Source: Hydrogenophaga sp. PBL-H3
GTDB taxonomy: Bacteria; Pseudomonadota; Gammaproteobacteria; Burkholderiales; Burkholderiaceae_C
NCBI RefSeq assembly: GCF_010104355.1
Contig: NZ_CP044972.1
Location: 3,348,001-3,412,000 of the forward strand
Length of the DNA: 64,000 bases
Direction of reading: 5' to 3'
A program made the translations under genes and the position numbers. The notes beneath the pieces were generated by a model. It saw nothing but the letters and a program-made list of their open reading frames with translations. It did no database searches and was not told where the DNA came from. This document shows, piece after piece, positions 35,421 to 44,100 of the stretch. Each line of letters opens with the position of its first letter. Positions within the stretch are counted from its first letter, which is position 1.

Positions 35421-36731
35421 TCAGCCGTCGACTTCGGCAGCCGTCTCGGGTTCGGGCAAGCGTGAGATCAGCACCTGGTCGATGCGCCGGCCATCAAGCA
35501 CCAGCACCTCGAAGCGCCAGCCCGCGCACTCCACGCTGTCGGCCTGGTCGAGCAGATCGCCCGCCACACTCTGCATGAGGCCAGCCACAGTGTTGTAGCG
35601 GCCCTTGTCCTCGTCGGGCAGCTCGTCGATGTCCAGGCGCGACTTGAGTTCGGTCACGGGCATCGCACCGTCGATAAGCCAGGCGCCGTCGTCGCGCTGC
35701 GTGGCCCAGGCGTCCACCGCGGCATGCGGCGAGAGCTCGCCGGTGATGGCCTCCAGCATGTCCAGTGGCGTCAGCAGGCCCTGCACCACGCCGTATTCGT
35801 CAACCACAAACACCATGCGCGTGGCGCGCTCGCGGAACTGCTCCAGCAACTCCATGCCGCTGAGCGTTTCGGGCACGAACACGGCCGGCTGCACATGGCG
35901 CATCAGCGTCTCGTTGTTGCCCTCGGCCTGCAGCGCGAGCATGCGCGGCAGGTGCATCACGCCCACCACGTCATCGAGCCCACCCCGGCACACCGGGTAC
36001 CACGAGTGGCCGGTGGTCCAGGCGCGCTGCACCGCTGCGTCGATGCTGTCCTGCGCGTCCAGCCACTCGATTTCGGAGCGCGGCACCATGATGGACGTGA
36101 GCTGGCGGTCGTCGAGCAGGAACACGTTGCGCACCATCTGGTGCTCGTGCTCCTCGATGATCCCGGCGTCCACGCCCTCTTCGAGGCTGGCGTTGATCTC
36201 TTCTTCCGTCACGTGCTGCACCGCGTTGGTGTCGATGCGCAGCAACTTGAGCATGCCTTGTGTGGTGTGCGTGAGCAGCCACACGAAGGGCTTGGCGGCC
36301 TTGGCCACAAAGGCCATGGGGCGCGAGACCCAGCGCGAGACCGCTTCGGGATACAGCTGGCCAATGCGCTTGGGCACGAGTTCGCCGAACACGATGGTGA
36401 TGAAGGTGATGACCACCACCACGAGGGCGGTGGACAAGATGTTGGCCGTGGCCTCGGTCAGGCCTTGGGTCTGCATCCAGACACCCAGGTCGTCGCTGAA
36501 CGCGGCCTCGCCCACGATGCCGTTGAGCATGCCGATGGAGGTGATGCCGACCTGCACCGAGGAGAGGAATTGCGTGGGGTTTTCCAGCAGCTTGAGCGCG
36601 GTGATGGAACCCTTGTCACCCGCCTCGGCCATGGCCACCAGGCGGGCCTTGCGGCTGGAGGCCAGCGCCAGTTCGGACATGGCGAATGCGCCGTTGAGCA
36701 ACGTGAGGAAAACGATGAGGAGGATGTCCAT
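35421..36731 (-). CDS. CNNM/CorC-family membrane protein (hemolysin-like)
   Basis: A 436-residue protein. The DUF21/CNNM membrane domain (residues 1-190; LNGAFAMSELALASSRKARL, FITIVFGELVPKRIG) is followed by a CBS pair (VPRSEIEWLDAQDSID to LTPLDMLEAITGEL) and a C-terminal CorC_HlyC domain (LIDGAMPVTELKSRLD). Such proteins are linked to Mg2+/Co2+ efflux, despite the historical hemolysin label. Only nine bases separate its ATG from the divergent apaH ATG. Confidence 0.9.
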   Translation of the reverse strand: MDILLIVFLTLLNGAFAMSELALASSRKARLVAMAEAGDKGSITALKLLENPTQFLSSVQVGITSIGMLNGIVGEAAFSDDLGVWMQTQGLTEATANILSTALVVVVITFITIVFGELVPKRIGQLYPEAVSRWVSRPMAFVAKAAKPFVWLLTHTTQGMLKLLRIDTNAVQHVTEEEINASLEEGVDAGIIEEHEHQMVRNVFLLDDRQLTSIMVPRSEIEWLDAQDSIDAAVQRAWTTGHSWYPVCRGGLDDVVGVMHLPRMLALQAEGNNETLMRHVQPAVFVPETLSGMELLEQFRERATRMVFVVDEYGVVQGLLTPLDMLEAITGELSPHAAVDAWATQRDDGAWLIDGAMPVTELKSRLDIDELPDEDKGRYNTVAGLMQSVAGDLLDQADSVECAGWRFEVLVLDGRRIDQVLISRLPEPETAAEVDG

Positions 36732-36740
36732 AATGGGTAA

Positions 36741-37580
36741 ATGTCACTCTACATGATCGGTGATGTCCAAGGCTGCGACGAAGCCCTGGGCCGTTTGCTC
36801 GACGAAATCGATTTCTCCCCCAGTCGCGACACGCTCTACCTGCTCGGTGATCTGGTCAACCGCGGACCTGCTTCGCTGAAGGTGCTGCGCCGTTTGATTG
36901 CACTTGAGGCTTCCGCGCACTGCCTGCTGGGCAACCACGACCTGCACCTGCTCGCCGCCGCGCACGGCGTGCGCAAGCCCCACCGCAGCGACACGGTGGA
37001 CGACATCCTCACCGCGCCCGACCGGGACGCCTTGCTCGACTGGTTGCGACAGCGCCCGATGGCGCTGTTCGAGCACGGCTGGCTGATGGTTCACGCCGGC
37101 GTGCTGCCGCAGTGGGACGTGGCCGACACACTGGCGCGCGCGCACGAGGTCGAGTCCGTGCTGCGCAGCGGCGACTGGACCGCATTCCTGCAGCAGATGT
37201 ACGGCAACGAGCCGGCCTTCTGGAGCGATTCGCTCCAGGGTGCCGATCGCTTGCGGGTCATCGTCAACGCCTTCACGCGCCTGCGCTTCTGCACCGCGCA
37301 GGGGGTCATGGAGTTCGCCACCACCGAGGGCGCCGATGGTGCGCCTGCGGGCTTCATGCCCTGGTTCGACGTGCCAGGCCGGCGCACGGCCGGCGTGCCG
37401 GTGGCGTTTGGCCACTGGTCGACCTTGGGTGACGCACGCCGCGAGGGTGTGTTGCCGCTGGACACGGGTTGTGTTTGGGGAGGCTGTCTCACGGCGGCAC
37501 GGGTCCTGAGCGTGCCCGGGCAGGTCGAGCGCATCGCCGTGCGCTGCGCACAAGCGCAGAAGCCCGGCAAAGTGCTCTGA
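36741..37580 (+). CDS. apaH: Symmetrical diadenosine tetraphosphatase ApaH
   Basis: A 279-residue phosphoprotein-phosphatase-fold enzyme that splits Ap4A into two ADP and also removes Np4 caps from RNA. Motifs: YMIGDVQGC, LYLLGDLVNRGP, CLLGNHDLHLL, MVHAGVLPQWD and FGHWSTLG. The length is normal. It is divergent from the CNNM gene with almost no space between. An 8-base inverted repeat (37577-37607) spans its stop and that of the convergent RNA helicase. Confidence 0.95.
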   Translation: MSLYMIGDVQGCDEALGRLLDEIDFSPSRDTLYLLGDLVNRGPASLKVLRRLIALEASAHCLLGNHDLHLLAAAHGVRKPHRSDTVDDILTAPDRDALLDWLRQRPMALFEHGWLMVHAGVLPQWDVADTLARAHEVESVLRSGDWTAFLQQMYGNEPAFWSDSLQGADRLRVIVNAFTRLRFCTAQGVMEFATTEGADGAPAGFMPWFDVPGRRTAGVPVAFGHWSTLGDARREGVLPLDTGCVWGGCLTAARVLSVPGQVERIAVRCAQAQKPGKVL

Positions 37581-37603
37581 GCGCGCCCTGCTGAAAGCGG
37601 CGC

Positions 37604-39124
37604 TCAGTCTTCCTGCACCGGCGCCGCAACGGGTTCTGCCACCACCGGAGCGGGCGCGCTCTTGAACAAGGCGGGCACCTTCTTGCGGGACTTGATGTTG
37701 GGCGACAGGGTGCGCGCGGTGGGGCGCGACGCGGCTTCCCAGGCCGGCGGCGTGTCACCGCTGGCGCTGGGCTCGTAAGGTTTGTCGAACAAGGGATCGG
37801 CCGGAGCACGCGGCGCGCGCACAGGACGGCTGACCGGGGCGGCGCGGGCTTCGCCACGCGATTCGCCGCGGAATTCGCGCTCGCGCGAAGGGCGGCTCTC
37901 ACGAGGTTCGCGACGCTCGTCACCTTCGGGCGTCTGCCAGGCGCGCTGGCCGTCGTTGAAGCGGCCGGCGGGGCGCTTGTCCGCCTCGAGCTCCAGGGCT
38001 TCAAGCTCAAGCTTTTTGCCCAGCAGTTTTTCCAGATCACCCATCAGGCGCGCGTCACGCGGGCTCACGAAAGACACCGCCAGCCCCGAAGCCCCGGCGC
38101 GGCCGGTGCGGCCGATGCGGTGCACGTAGTCTTCGGCGTTGAACGGGATGTCGAAGTTGAACACCGCCGGCACGTCCTTGATGTCGAGGCCACGCGCGGC
38201 CACGTCGGTGCAGACCAGCAGGTCGACCGCGCCGCTCTTGAACGCTTCCAGGGCCTTCAGGCGCTCGTCCTGGCTCTTGTCGCCGTGCAGAGCCGTGGTG
38301 TTGAGGCCCTCGCGCTCCAGCGAGCGCGCCAGACGCGCGCAGCCGAGCTTGCTGTTGACAAAGACGAAGGCCTGCTTGAGCCCTCGCTCGGCCAGGATCT
38401 TCTTGAGCACGCCGCGCTTGTCATCGTCGTCGACGCTGTAGAAATGCTGCTCCACGGTGGACGCGGTGGCATTGGAGCGCGCCACTTCGATCGTCACCGG
38501 GTCTTGCAGATAGCTGCCCGCCAGGCGCTTGATCTCGGTTGAGAAGGTGGCCGAGAACAGCAGCGTGGTGCGCTGCTTGGGCAGGTAGGACAGGATGCGC
38601 TGCAGGTCGGGCAGGAAACCGATGTCGAGCATGCGGTCGGCCTCGTCCAGCACCACGTACTCCACCTGGTTGAGCACGCAGTTCTTGGCCTCGATGTGAT
38701 CGAGCAGACGGCCCGGCGTGGCCACCAGCACCTCGACGCCCTTCTTGAGTTCAAGCGTCTGCGGCTTCATGTCCATGCCACCGAACACCACCATGCTGCG
38801 CAGCTGGGTGTACTTGGCGTAGAGCTTGACCTGCTCGGCCACCTGATCTGCGAGTTCGCGCGTAGGCAGCAGAACCAGGGCGCGCACGGGGTGGCGTGCG
38901 GGCGAGGTGGAGGCGTTCTCGTGCTTCATCATGCGCTGCAGCAAGGGCAGCGTGAAGGCGGCCGTCTTGCCGGTGCCGGTCTGGGCGGCGCCCATCACGT
39001 CGCGGCCTTGCAGCACCACGGGAATCGCCTGTGCCTGAATCGGCGTCATGGTCTCGTAGCCCATTTCGGCCACGGCACGCTCGATGGCGGGGGAGAGGGA
39101 CAGTTCTGAAAAAGATTGGGTCAT
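37604..39124 (-). CDS. rhlE: DEAD-box RNA helicase, RhlE type
   Basis: A 506-residue ATP-dependent RNA helicase: Q motif (MGYETMTPIQAQAIP), motif I AQTGTGKT, motif II VLDEADRMLD, motif III SATFS, motif VI HRIGRTGRAG. The C-terminal 130 residues are a basic and Arg/Glu-rich disordered tail (RREPRESRPSREREFRGESR), as in RhlE helicases of ribosome assembly and cold adaptation. The gene symbol follows overall similarity. It is transcribed alone. Confidence 0.9.
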   Translation of the reverse strand: MTQSFSELSLSPAIERAVAEMGYETMTPIQAQAIPVVLQGRDVMGAAQTGTGKTAAFTLPLLQRMMKHENASTSPARHPVRALVLLPTRELADQVAEQVKLYAKYTQLRSMVVFGGMDMKPQTLELKKGVEVLVATPGRLLDHIEAKNCVLNQVEYVVLDEADRMLDIGFLPDLQRILSYLPKQRTTLLFSATFSTEIKRLAGSYLQDPVTIEVARSNATASTVEQHFYSVDDDDKRGVLKKILAERGLKQAFVFVNSKLGCARLARSLEREGLNTTALHGDKSQDERLKALEAFKSGAVDLLVCTDVAARGLDIKDVPAVFNFDIPFNAEDYVHRIGRTGRAGASGLAVSFVSPRDARLMGDLEKLLGKKLELEALELEADKRPAGRFNDGQRAWQTPEGDERREPRESRPSREREFRGESRGEARAAPVSRPVRAPRAPADPLFDKPYEPSASGDTPPAWEAASRPTARTLSPNIKSRKKVPALFKSAPAPVVAEPVAAPVQED

Positions 39125-39192
39125 TGCGTTCGGAGTTAGCCCGGTATTGTCGCACTTTGACCACTTTTCGCCCAAGTCCCCCTGAGCGGCGT

Positions 39193-40071
39193 TCAAAGAT
39201 TTGCTGACTTGAAGGTGTCACAAGCCTGGACACTTCCCGTTTTGAGACCGCTGTTGAACCAGCGCTGGCGCTGATCGCTGGTGCCGTGGGTGAAGCTGTC
39301 AGGCACCACCTGGCCCTGGCTCTTGCGCTGCAGGGCATCGTCGCCGATGGCGGCGGCCGCGTTCATGGCCTCCTCCACGTCGCCTGGCTCCAGGATGGCG
39401 CCGGTCTTCTGGTTGTGGTGCGCCCAGATGCCGGCAAAGCAGTCGGCCTGCAGCTCGACCCGCACCGACATCGCGTTGAACTCTCGCTGGCTGACCTTGC
39501 CGCGCATCTCGTCCATCTTGCCGGTGATGCCCAGCAGGTTCTGCACGTGGTGGCCCACCTCGTGCGCGATCACGTAAGCCTGCGCGAAGTCGCCCGGGGC
39601 ACCGAGTTGGTTGCGCAGCGTGTCGTAGAAGGCCAGGTCGATGTAGACCTTCTGGTCGCCCGGGCAGTAGAACGGGCCCATGGCCGACTGGCCAGTGCCG
39701 CAGGCCGTGGGCGTGGCGCCGCGAAACAGCACCAGGCGCGGCTTCTGGTAGGTCGATCCGCCCTGCTGGAACATGGGGCCCCACACGTCTTCGGTGCCAC
39801 CGAGCACCGAGGCCACGAAACGGCCCATGTCGTCGGTGGGCGCCTGCGTCGGACCCTGCGTGGATTCCACCTGCGAGGGTGCGGAAAGATCACCTCCGCT
39901 GAGAGCGCCCAGGATGGTCATGGGGTTGATGCCGAAGATCCAGCCGGCCACCAGGGCCACCACGATGGTGCCCAGACCGATGTTGCGTCCGCCTCCGCCG
40001 CCGAACCCACGGCCCGGGCTCGAGCGCCGGTCTTCGACCTGGTCGGACTCACGGTTGTTTTCCCATTTCAT
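39193..40071 (-). CDS. ypfJ: Neutral zinc metallopeptidase, YpfJ family
   Basis: A 292-residue protein with a Gly-rich basic N-terminus, one membrane segment ([18 protein letters not shown]) and a zinc-protease domain with [15 protein letters not shown] distal [13 protein letters not shown] may supply the third ligand. It is likely anchored in the inner membrane facing the periplasm. The substrates are unknown. Confidence 0.88.
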   Translation of the reverse strand: MKWENNRESDQVEDRRSSPGRGFGGGGGRNIGLGTIVVALVAGWIFGINPMTILGALSGGDLSAPSQVESTQGPTQAPTDDMGRFVASVLGGTEDVWGPMFQQGGSTYQKPRLVLFRGATPTACGTGQSAMGPFYCPGDQKVYIDLAFYDTLRNQLGAPGDFAQAYVIAHEVGHHVQNLLGITGKMDEMRGKVSQREFNAMSVRVELQADCFAGIWAHHNQKTGAILEPGDVEEAMNAAAAIGDDALQRKSQGQVVPDSFTHGTSDQRQRWFNSGLKTGSVQACDTFKSANL

Positions 40072-40129
40072 GCTGCGTCTCCTGCGCAGCGGGAGTCGCT
40101 GCGCGGACCATTATCCGGGCCGGTCCACC

Positions 40130-41233
40130 TCAGGCGACGGCCGTCTGGCAGGCACTGGTCTGGCGGCCTTCGAAGTCGGTCCAGCAGCAGCGACTGAAGT
40201 CGTAGAGCTTGCAGCGGCGCGCGGTGTCGAAGTACCAGCGCCACGAAAAGCGCTGCACCGTGATGCGCCCGGGCAAGGTGGTTTCCAGCAGTTGCTGCGC
40301 AGGTTCAAGCCTGTAGAGCGGGATGCTCATGTCCACATGGTGCGCGGTGTGCTCCATGATGTGGTGCAGCAGCGCGCCGATGCGCAGGGGAAACGTGAGG
40401 TGCACAGTGGTCGATACGAAGGGTGCGGCGCGCGCCCAGGCTGCCTTGTCGTCGTGCCACTGCACGGCGGTGTGGGTGTGGTGCACGTAGACCACGAAGC
40501 CGATCATGGCGTTCCAGAACAAAAATGGCACGCCGAAGCCCAGGCTCACCAGCAGGGCAACCGACTGATCGGTGGCCAGGGCGGACGCCACCAGCGCACC
40601 GATCCACACCGCGGCGGTGGCCACGACGATCACCCCGTCCCACACGAACTCGGCGCGCCGCGTGCCCAGGTAGGTCTTGCGCGGAAAGAACATGCGCTTC
40701 CACCACATCTCCACCAGGTAGTAGGCAGCAGGCCCCCAGCCGCTGCGATAGAGCCGCTCCAGGGCGCGCTGGCCGGGCCTCAGTGCATCGAACTCCGCGC
40801 GGGTCAGCGGCGCCCAGACAAAGTCCACGCCCTTGAGGTTGGTGTAGCCGTGGTGGACCACGTTGTGCCCCACCTCCCACAGGCTGTAAGGCGTGAGCGA
40901 AGGCAACATGGCGATGCGGCCGAGCACGCGGTTGAGTCCGCGGTGCGGTGTGTAGCTCTGGTGGCAGGCATCGTGGCCGATGATGAAAAGACGCCCGATC
41001 ATGAAGCCCGCCGCCAGGCCGCACAGCAGCTTGGCCCACCAGGCCGACAGGAGCACGGTGGCGACCATCAGCGCGGCAAAGATCGCCCAGTCCAGCGCCA
41101 GCAAGGCGACGGCGCGCGCGGTGCGGCGTTCGACGATGGGGGTGAGCCAGCTCCGGATCACCTTGCGGTGTGGCAGGGGCTGGCTGGCAGGGATGGGGTC
41201 GGGGGAAGCGAGGAAGACGGGATTGCTGGACAT
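40130..41233 (-). CDS. Membrane fatty acid desaturase
   Basis: A 367-residue di-iron desaturase of the acyl-lipid type. Histidine boxes: HDACHQ, HNVVHHG and HHIMEHTAHH, with several membrane segments between. It inserts a double bond into membrane fatty acids using O2. The C-terminus holds several Cys (ARRCKLYDFSRCCWTDF), which is unusual. A canonical FNR box is centred only 43 bases upstream of the ATG, so oxygen-dependent control is likely. An in-frame extension upstream to 41578 overlaps dcd and was rejected. Confidence 0.87.
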   Translation of the reverse strand: MSSNPVFLASPDPIPASQPLPHRKVIRSWLTPIVERRTARAVALLALDWAIFAALMVATVLLSAWWAKLLCGLAAGFMIGRLFIIGHDACHQSYTPHRGLNRVLGRIAMLPSLTPYSLWEVGHNVVHHGYTNLKGVDFVWAPLTRAEFDALRPGQRALERLYRSGWGPAAYYLVEMWWKRMFFPRKTYLGTRRAEFVWDGVIVVATAAVWIGALVASALATDQSVALLVSLGFGVPFLFWNAMIGFVVYVHHTHTAVQWHDDKAAWARAAPFVSTTVHLTFPLRIGALLHHIMEHTAHHVDMSIPLYRLEPAQQLLETTLPGRITVQRFSWRWYFDTARRCKLYDFSRCCWTDFEGRQTSACQTAVA

Positions 41234-41269
41234 GGCCGGGGATGCTATCGGCCAAAGCCCCACAAGGCC

Positions 41270-41283
41270 TTGATACAAGTCAA
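41270..41283. promoter_or_regulatory. Canonical FNR box (TTGAT-ACAA-GTCAA)
   Basis: TTGATACAAGTCAA matches the FNR/Anr consensus TTGAYnnnnRTCAA. It is centred 43 bases upstream of the desaturase start. Its closeness to the ATG would suit repression, or activation of a nearly leaderless transcript. Confidence 0.65.
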
Positions 41284-41310
41284 GGCACCGGCGGTGGAAC
41301 GACGGTCCAG

Positions 41311-41391
41311 AACAACGCGGAACCGGCTTTGCCGGGCCGCAGGTGTTGCCCCCGGAGGGGGTCGCGCGAAGCGCGGCGGGGGAGTTCTTTC
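41311..41391. repeat. GC-rich palindromic intergenic repeat
   Basis: Contains nested inverted pieces: CCGGC near 41322 with GCCGG, CCCCC/GGGGG around 41350-41360, and TCGCGCGAAGCGCG near 41361-41374, ending GGCGGGGGAG. This layout is like the short GC-rich repeats scattered between genes in Comamonadaceae genomes. It may also end the dcd transcript. Confidence 0.5.
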
Positions 41392-41964
41392 CTAAGCCTT
41401 GGGGAGGGTAACGCCCGTCTGGCCCTGGTACTTGCCGCCGCGGTCCTTGTAGCTGACCTCGCAGACATCGTCCTTGTCGCTCTCGAAGAACAGCACCTGG
41501 GCACAGCCCTCGCCCGCGTAGATCTTGGCCGGCAGCGGCGTGGTGTTGCTGAACTCCAGCGTCACGTAGCCCTCCCACTCGGGCTCGAATGGCGTCACGT
41601 TGACGATGATCCCGCAGCGCGCGTAGGTGCTCTTGCCCAGGCAGATGGTCAGCACGTTGCGCGGGATGCGGAAGTACTCCATGGTGCGCGCCAGCGCGAA
41701 GCTGTTGGGCGGGATGACGCAGACATCCTTGTTGATGTCCACGAAGCTGTTTTCATCAAAGTTCTTCGGGTCCACCACCGTGCTGTGGATGTTGGTGAAC
41801 ACCTTGAATTCGGGCGCGCATCGGATGTCGTAGCCGTAGCTGCTCGTGCCGTAGCTGATCACCTTCTTGCCGTCCACAGCACGCACCTGCCCTGGCTCGA
41901 AAGGTGAAATCAGGCCGTGTTCTTCGGCCATGCGGCGGATCCATTTGTCGCTTTTGATGCTCAT
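41392..41964 (-). CDS. dcd: dCTP deaminase
   Basis: A 190-residue enzyme converting dCTP to dUTP for dTMP synthesis. Family segments: [59 protein letters not shown] (catalytic Glu follows) and [14 protein letters not shown]. Length and sequence are standard. Confidence 0.96.
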   Translation of the reverse strand: MSIKSDKWIRRMAEEHGLISPFEPGQVRAVDGKKVISYGTSSYGYDIRCAPEFKVFTNIHSTVVDPKNFDENSFVDINKDVCVIPPNSFALARTMEYFRIPRNVLTICLGKSTYARCGIIVNVTPFEPEWEGYVTLEFSNTTPLPAKIYAGEGCAQVLFFESDKDDVCEVSYKDRGGKYQGQTGVTLPKA

Positions 41965-42040
41965 GGTGCGCGATTGTAGGGAGTCGGACCCGGGCCACGC
42001 CGCCTCGACCCCAAGCGATAACCCCGAGAACTTTCCGGAA

Positions 42041-42058
42041 TTTCAGTAATTACTGAAA
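42041..42058. promoter_or_regulatory. 18-base perfect palindrome, likely autoregulatory operator
   Basis: TTTCAGTAATTACTGAAA, ending 30 bases upstream of the GbsR/MarR-type gene. AT-rich and perfectly symmetric in GC-rich surroundings, it is the natural operator for a dimeric winged-helix regulator. Confidence 0.7.
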
Positions 42059-42088
42059 CTTCAAGCGAGCAACGGTAGAGTCACGCCC

Positions 42089-42691
42089 ATGCCGCTGCAA
42101 GACCACCTCCCCCCGCTCAACCGCGAGTTCGTTGCCCACTTCGGGGAAATGGGCAGCAAGTGGGGCATCAACCGCACCGTCGGCCAGATCTACGCCCTGC
42201 TTTTCATCTCGCCGCAGGCGCTCAACGCCGACGACATTGCCGAGACGCTGGAATTCTCACGCTCCAATGTGAGCATGGGCCTGAAGGAGCTGCAGGCCTG
42301 GCGCCTGGTGCGCCTGCGCCACCAGCCTGGCGACCGACGTGAATATTTCGAGGCCCCGGCCGACGTGTGGGAAATCTTCCGCGTGCTGGCCGAAGAGCGG
42401 CGCCGCCGCGAAGTGGAGCCCACGCTCTCGATGCTGCGCACCGCCCTGCTCGACACGCCCACGACCGACGCCGAGCGCCACGCCCAGGCCCGCATGCGCG
42501 AGATGCACGACCTGATCGACCGCCTCATGACCTGGTTCGACGACGTGCAGAAACTCGCGCCCGAGACCGCCATGCAGCTCATGGGCATGGGCACCACGGT
42601 CACCAAGGTGCTCGAATTCAAGGACCGCCTCACCGGCAAGTCGCCCGCGCGCAAGGCGCCGCCAAAAGATCCACTGGACCACGCGGCCTGA
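42089..42691 (+). CDS. GbsR/MarR-type transcriptional regulator
   Basis: A 200-residue regulator. Winged helix at residues 25-95 (INRTVGQIYALLFISPQALN, AETLEFSRSNVSMGLKELQA, RLRHQPGDRREYFEAP) and a helical dimerisation region behind it. It is similar to GbsR-type proteins. It lies 39 bases upstream of cydAB on the same strand, with a perfect palindrome in front, so it probably controls itself and the cytochrome bd operon. Confidence 0.87.
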   Translation: MPLQDHLPPLNREFVAHFGEMGSKWGINRTVGQIYALLFISPQALNADDIAETLEFSRSNVSMGLKELQAWRLVRLRHQPGDRREYFEAPADVWEIFRVLAEERRRREVEPTLSMLRTALLDTPTTDAERHAQARMREMHDLIDRLMTWFDDVQKLAPETAMQLMGMGTTVTKVLEFKDRLTGKSPARKAPPKDPLDHAA

Positions 42692-42730
42692 GCACCCACA
42701 CCCTCCGATTCACCCGCACCGGACATCCCC

Positions 42731-44098
42731 ATGGACGCCTTGATCCTGTCGCGCCTGCAATTCGCAGCCAACATCAGCTTTCACATCCTGTTTCCGACCA
42801 TCACGATCGCGATGTGCTGGTTCCTGTTGTTCTTCCGGCTGCGGTTCATCAAGACGCGCGACCCTGCCTGGGAAGAGGCTTATTACTTCTGGACCAAGGT
42901 GTTCGCGCTGACGTTTGCGCTCGGGGTTGTCTCGGGCATCGTCATGAGCTTCCAGTTCGGCACCAACTGGCCTGGCTTCATGGAAAAGGCCGGCAATATC
43001 GCCGGTCCGCTGCTCGGATACGAAGTGCTAACCGCGTTCTTTCTGGAGGCGAGCTTCCTGGGGATCATGCTGTTCGGCAGGGGCCGCGTTTCGGAACGCG
43101 TGCACCTCACCGCCACGTTCCTGGTGGCCCTCGGCACCACCATGTCGGCGTTCTGGATCCTGAGCCTCAACTCCTGGTTGCAGACCCCCGCCGGCTATGA
43201 AATCGTCAACGGCCAGTTCCACGCCACCGACTGGCTGGCTGTGGTGTTCAACCCCTCCTTCCCCTACCGCTTCGCCCACAAGCTGCTGGCCTCTGCCCTC
43301 ACCGCCTCGTTCCTGATCGCCGGCCTGTGCGCGTGGCAGCTCATCAAGGGCAGCGCCACCGCCGGTACCCACAAGGCGATGCGCACCGCGCTGGTGGCCG
43401 CCGCCATCGTCATCCCGATCCAGTTTGTGGCGGGCGACATGCATGGCCTGAACACGCTGGAGCACCAGCCCGCCAAGATCGCCGCCATGGAAGGCATCTG
43501 GCACACCGAGAAGGGCGCGCCGCTCACGCTGTTCGGCATCCCCGACGAGAAGGCGGGCGAGACGCGATACGCGATCAAGGTCCCCAAGCTGGCCAGCCTG
43601 ATCCTCGCGCATGACGCCGCTGCGGAAATCAAGGGCATCAACGAGTTCCCGGGCGCACACCCGCCGGTGGCACCCGTCTTCTGGGCCTTCCGTGTGATGG
43701 TGGGCATGGGCTCGCTGATGCTGGCAGTGGCGTGGTTCGCTGCGTGGCAACTCTGGCGCAAGCGCCGGGAGCTGGACGACGGCAAGGTGCGCCTGCCAAG
43801 GCCGCTGCTGTATGTGCTCGCGGGCATGACGTTCTCTGGCTGGGTGGCCACGCTCTCGGGCTGGTACGTGACTGAGATCGGCCGTCAGCCCTTCATGGTC
43901 TATGGCCTGCTGCGCACCAGCGAGATCGCCACCCACATCGCGCCACCCATGATCGCGCTCACGCTCACGGCCTACCTCATCGTCTACGGCCTGCTGCTGG
44001 TCACCTACATCGGCGTGCTCAAGTACATGGCGGAGAACCCGTTCAAACACGCACCGATTCCCGGTGGCAATGCCGCGCTGGGCAAGGCAGGAGTCTGA
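42731..44098 (+). CDS. cydA: Cytochrome bd-type quinol oxidase subunit I (CIO type)
   Basis: A 455-residue membrane subunit that oxidises quinol and reduces O2. Haem ligand regions are present (SRLQFAANISFHILFP, HKLLASALTASF, MVGMGSLML). The Q-loop is short (AGDMHGLNTLEHQPAKIAAM), as in cyanide-insensitive oxidases and unlike the long E. coli form (522 residues). It is followed two bases later by cydB. Confidence 0.94.
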   Translation: MDALILSRLQFAANISFHILFPTITIAMCWFLLFFRLRFIKTRDPAWEEAYYFWTKVFALTFALGVVSGIVMSFQFGTNWPGFMEKAGNIAGPLLGYEVLTAFFLEASFLGIMLFGRGRVSERVHLTATFLVALGTTMSAFWILSLNSWLQTPAGYEIVNGQFHATDWLAVVFNPSFPYRFAHKLLASALTASFLIAGLCAWQLIKGSATAGTHKAMRTALVAAAIVIPIQFVAGDMHGLNTLEHQPAKIAAMEGIWHTEKGAPLTLFGIPDEKAGETRYAIKVPKLASLILAHDAAAEIKGINEFPGAHPPVAPVFWAFRVMVGMGSLMLAVAWFAAWQLWRKRRELDDGKVRLPRPLLYVLAGMTFSGWVATLSGWYVTEIGRQPFMVYGLLRTSEIATHIAPPMIALTLTAYLIVYGLLLVTYIGVLKYMAENPFKHAPIPGGNAALGKAGV

Positions 44099-44100
44099 AC

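Noticed and set aside
37577..37607. Inverted repeat CTGAGCGC/GCGCTCAG between apaH and the RNA helicase
   Set aside because: Long loop and no clear T-run; it might be a weak bidirectional terminator but the evidence is poor.
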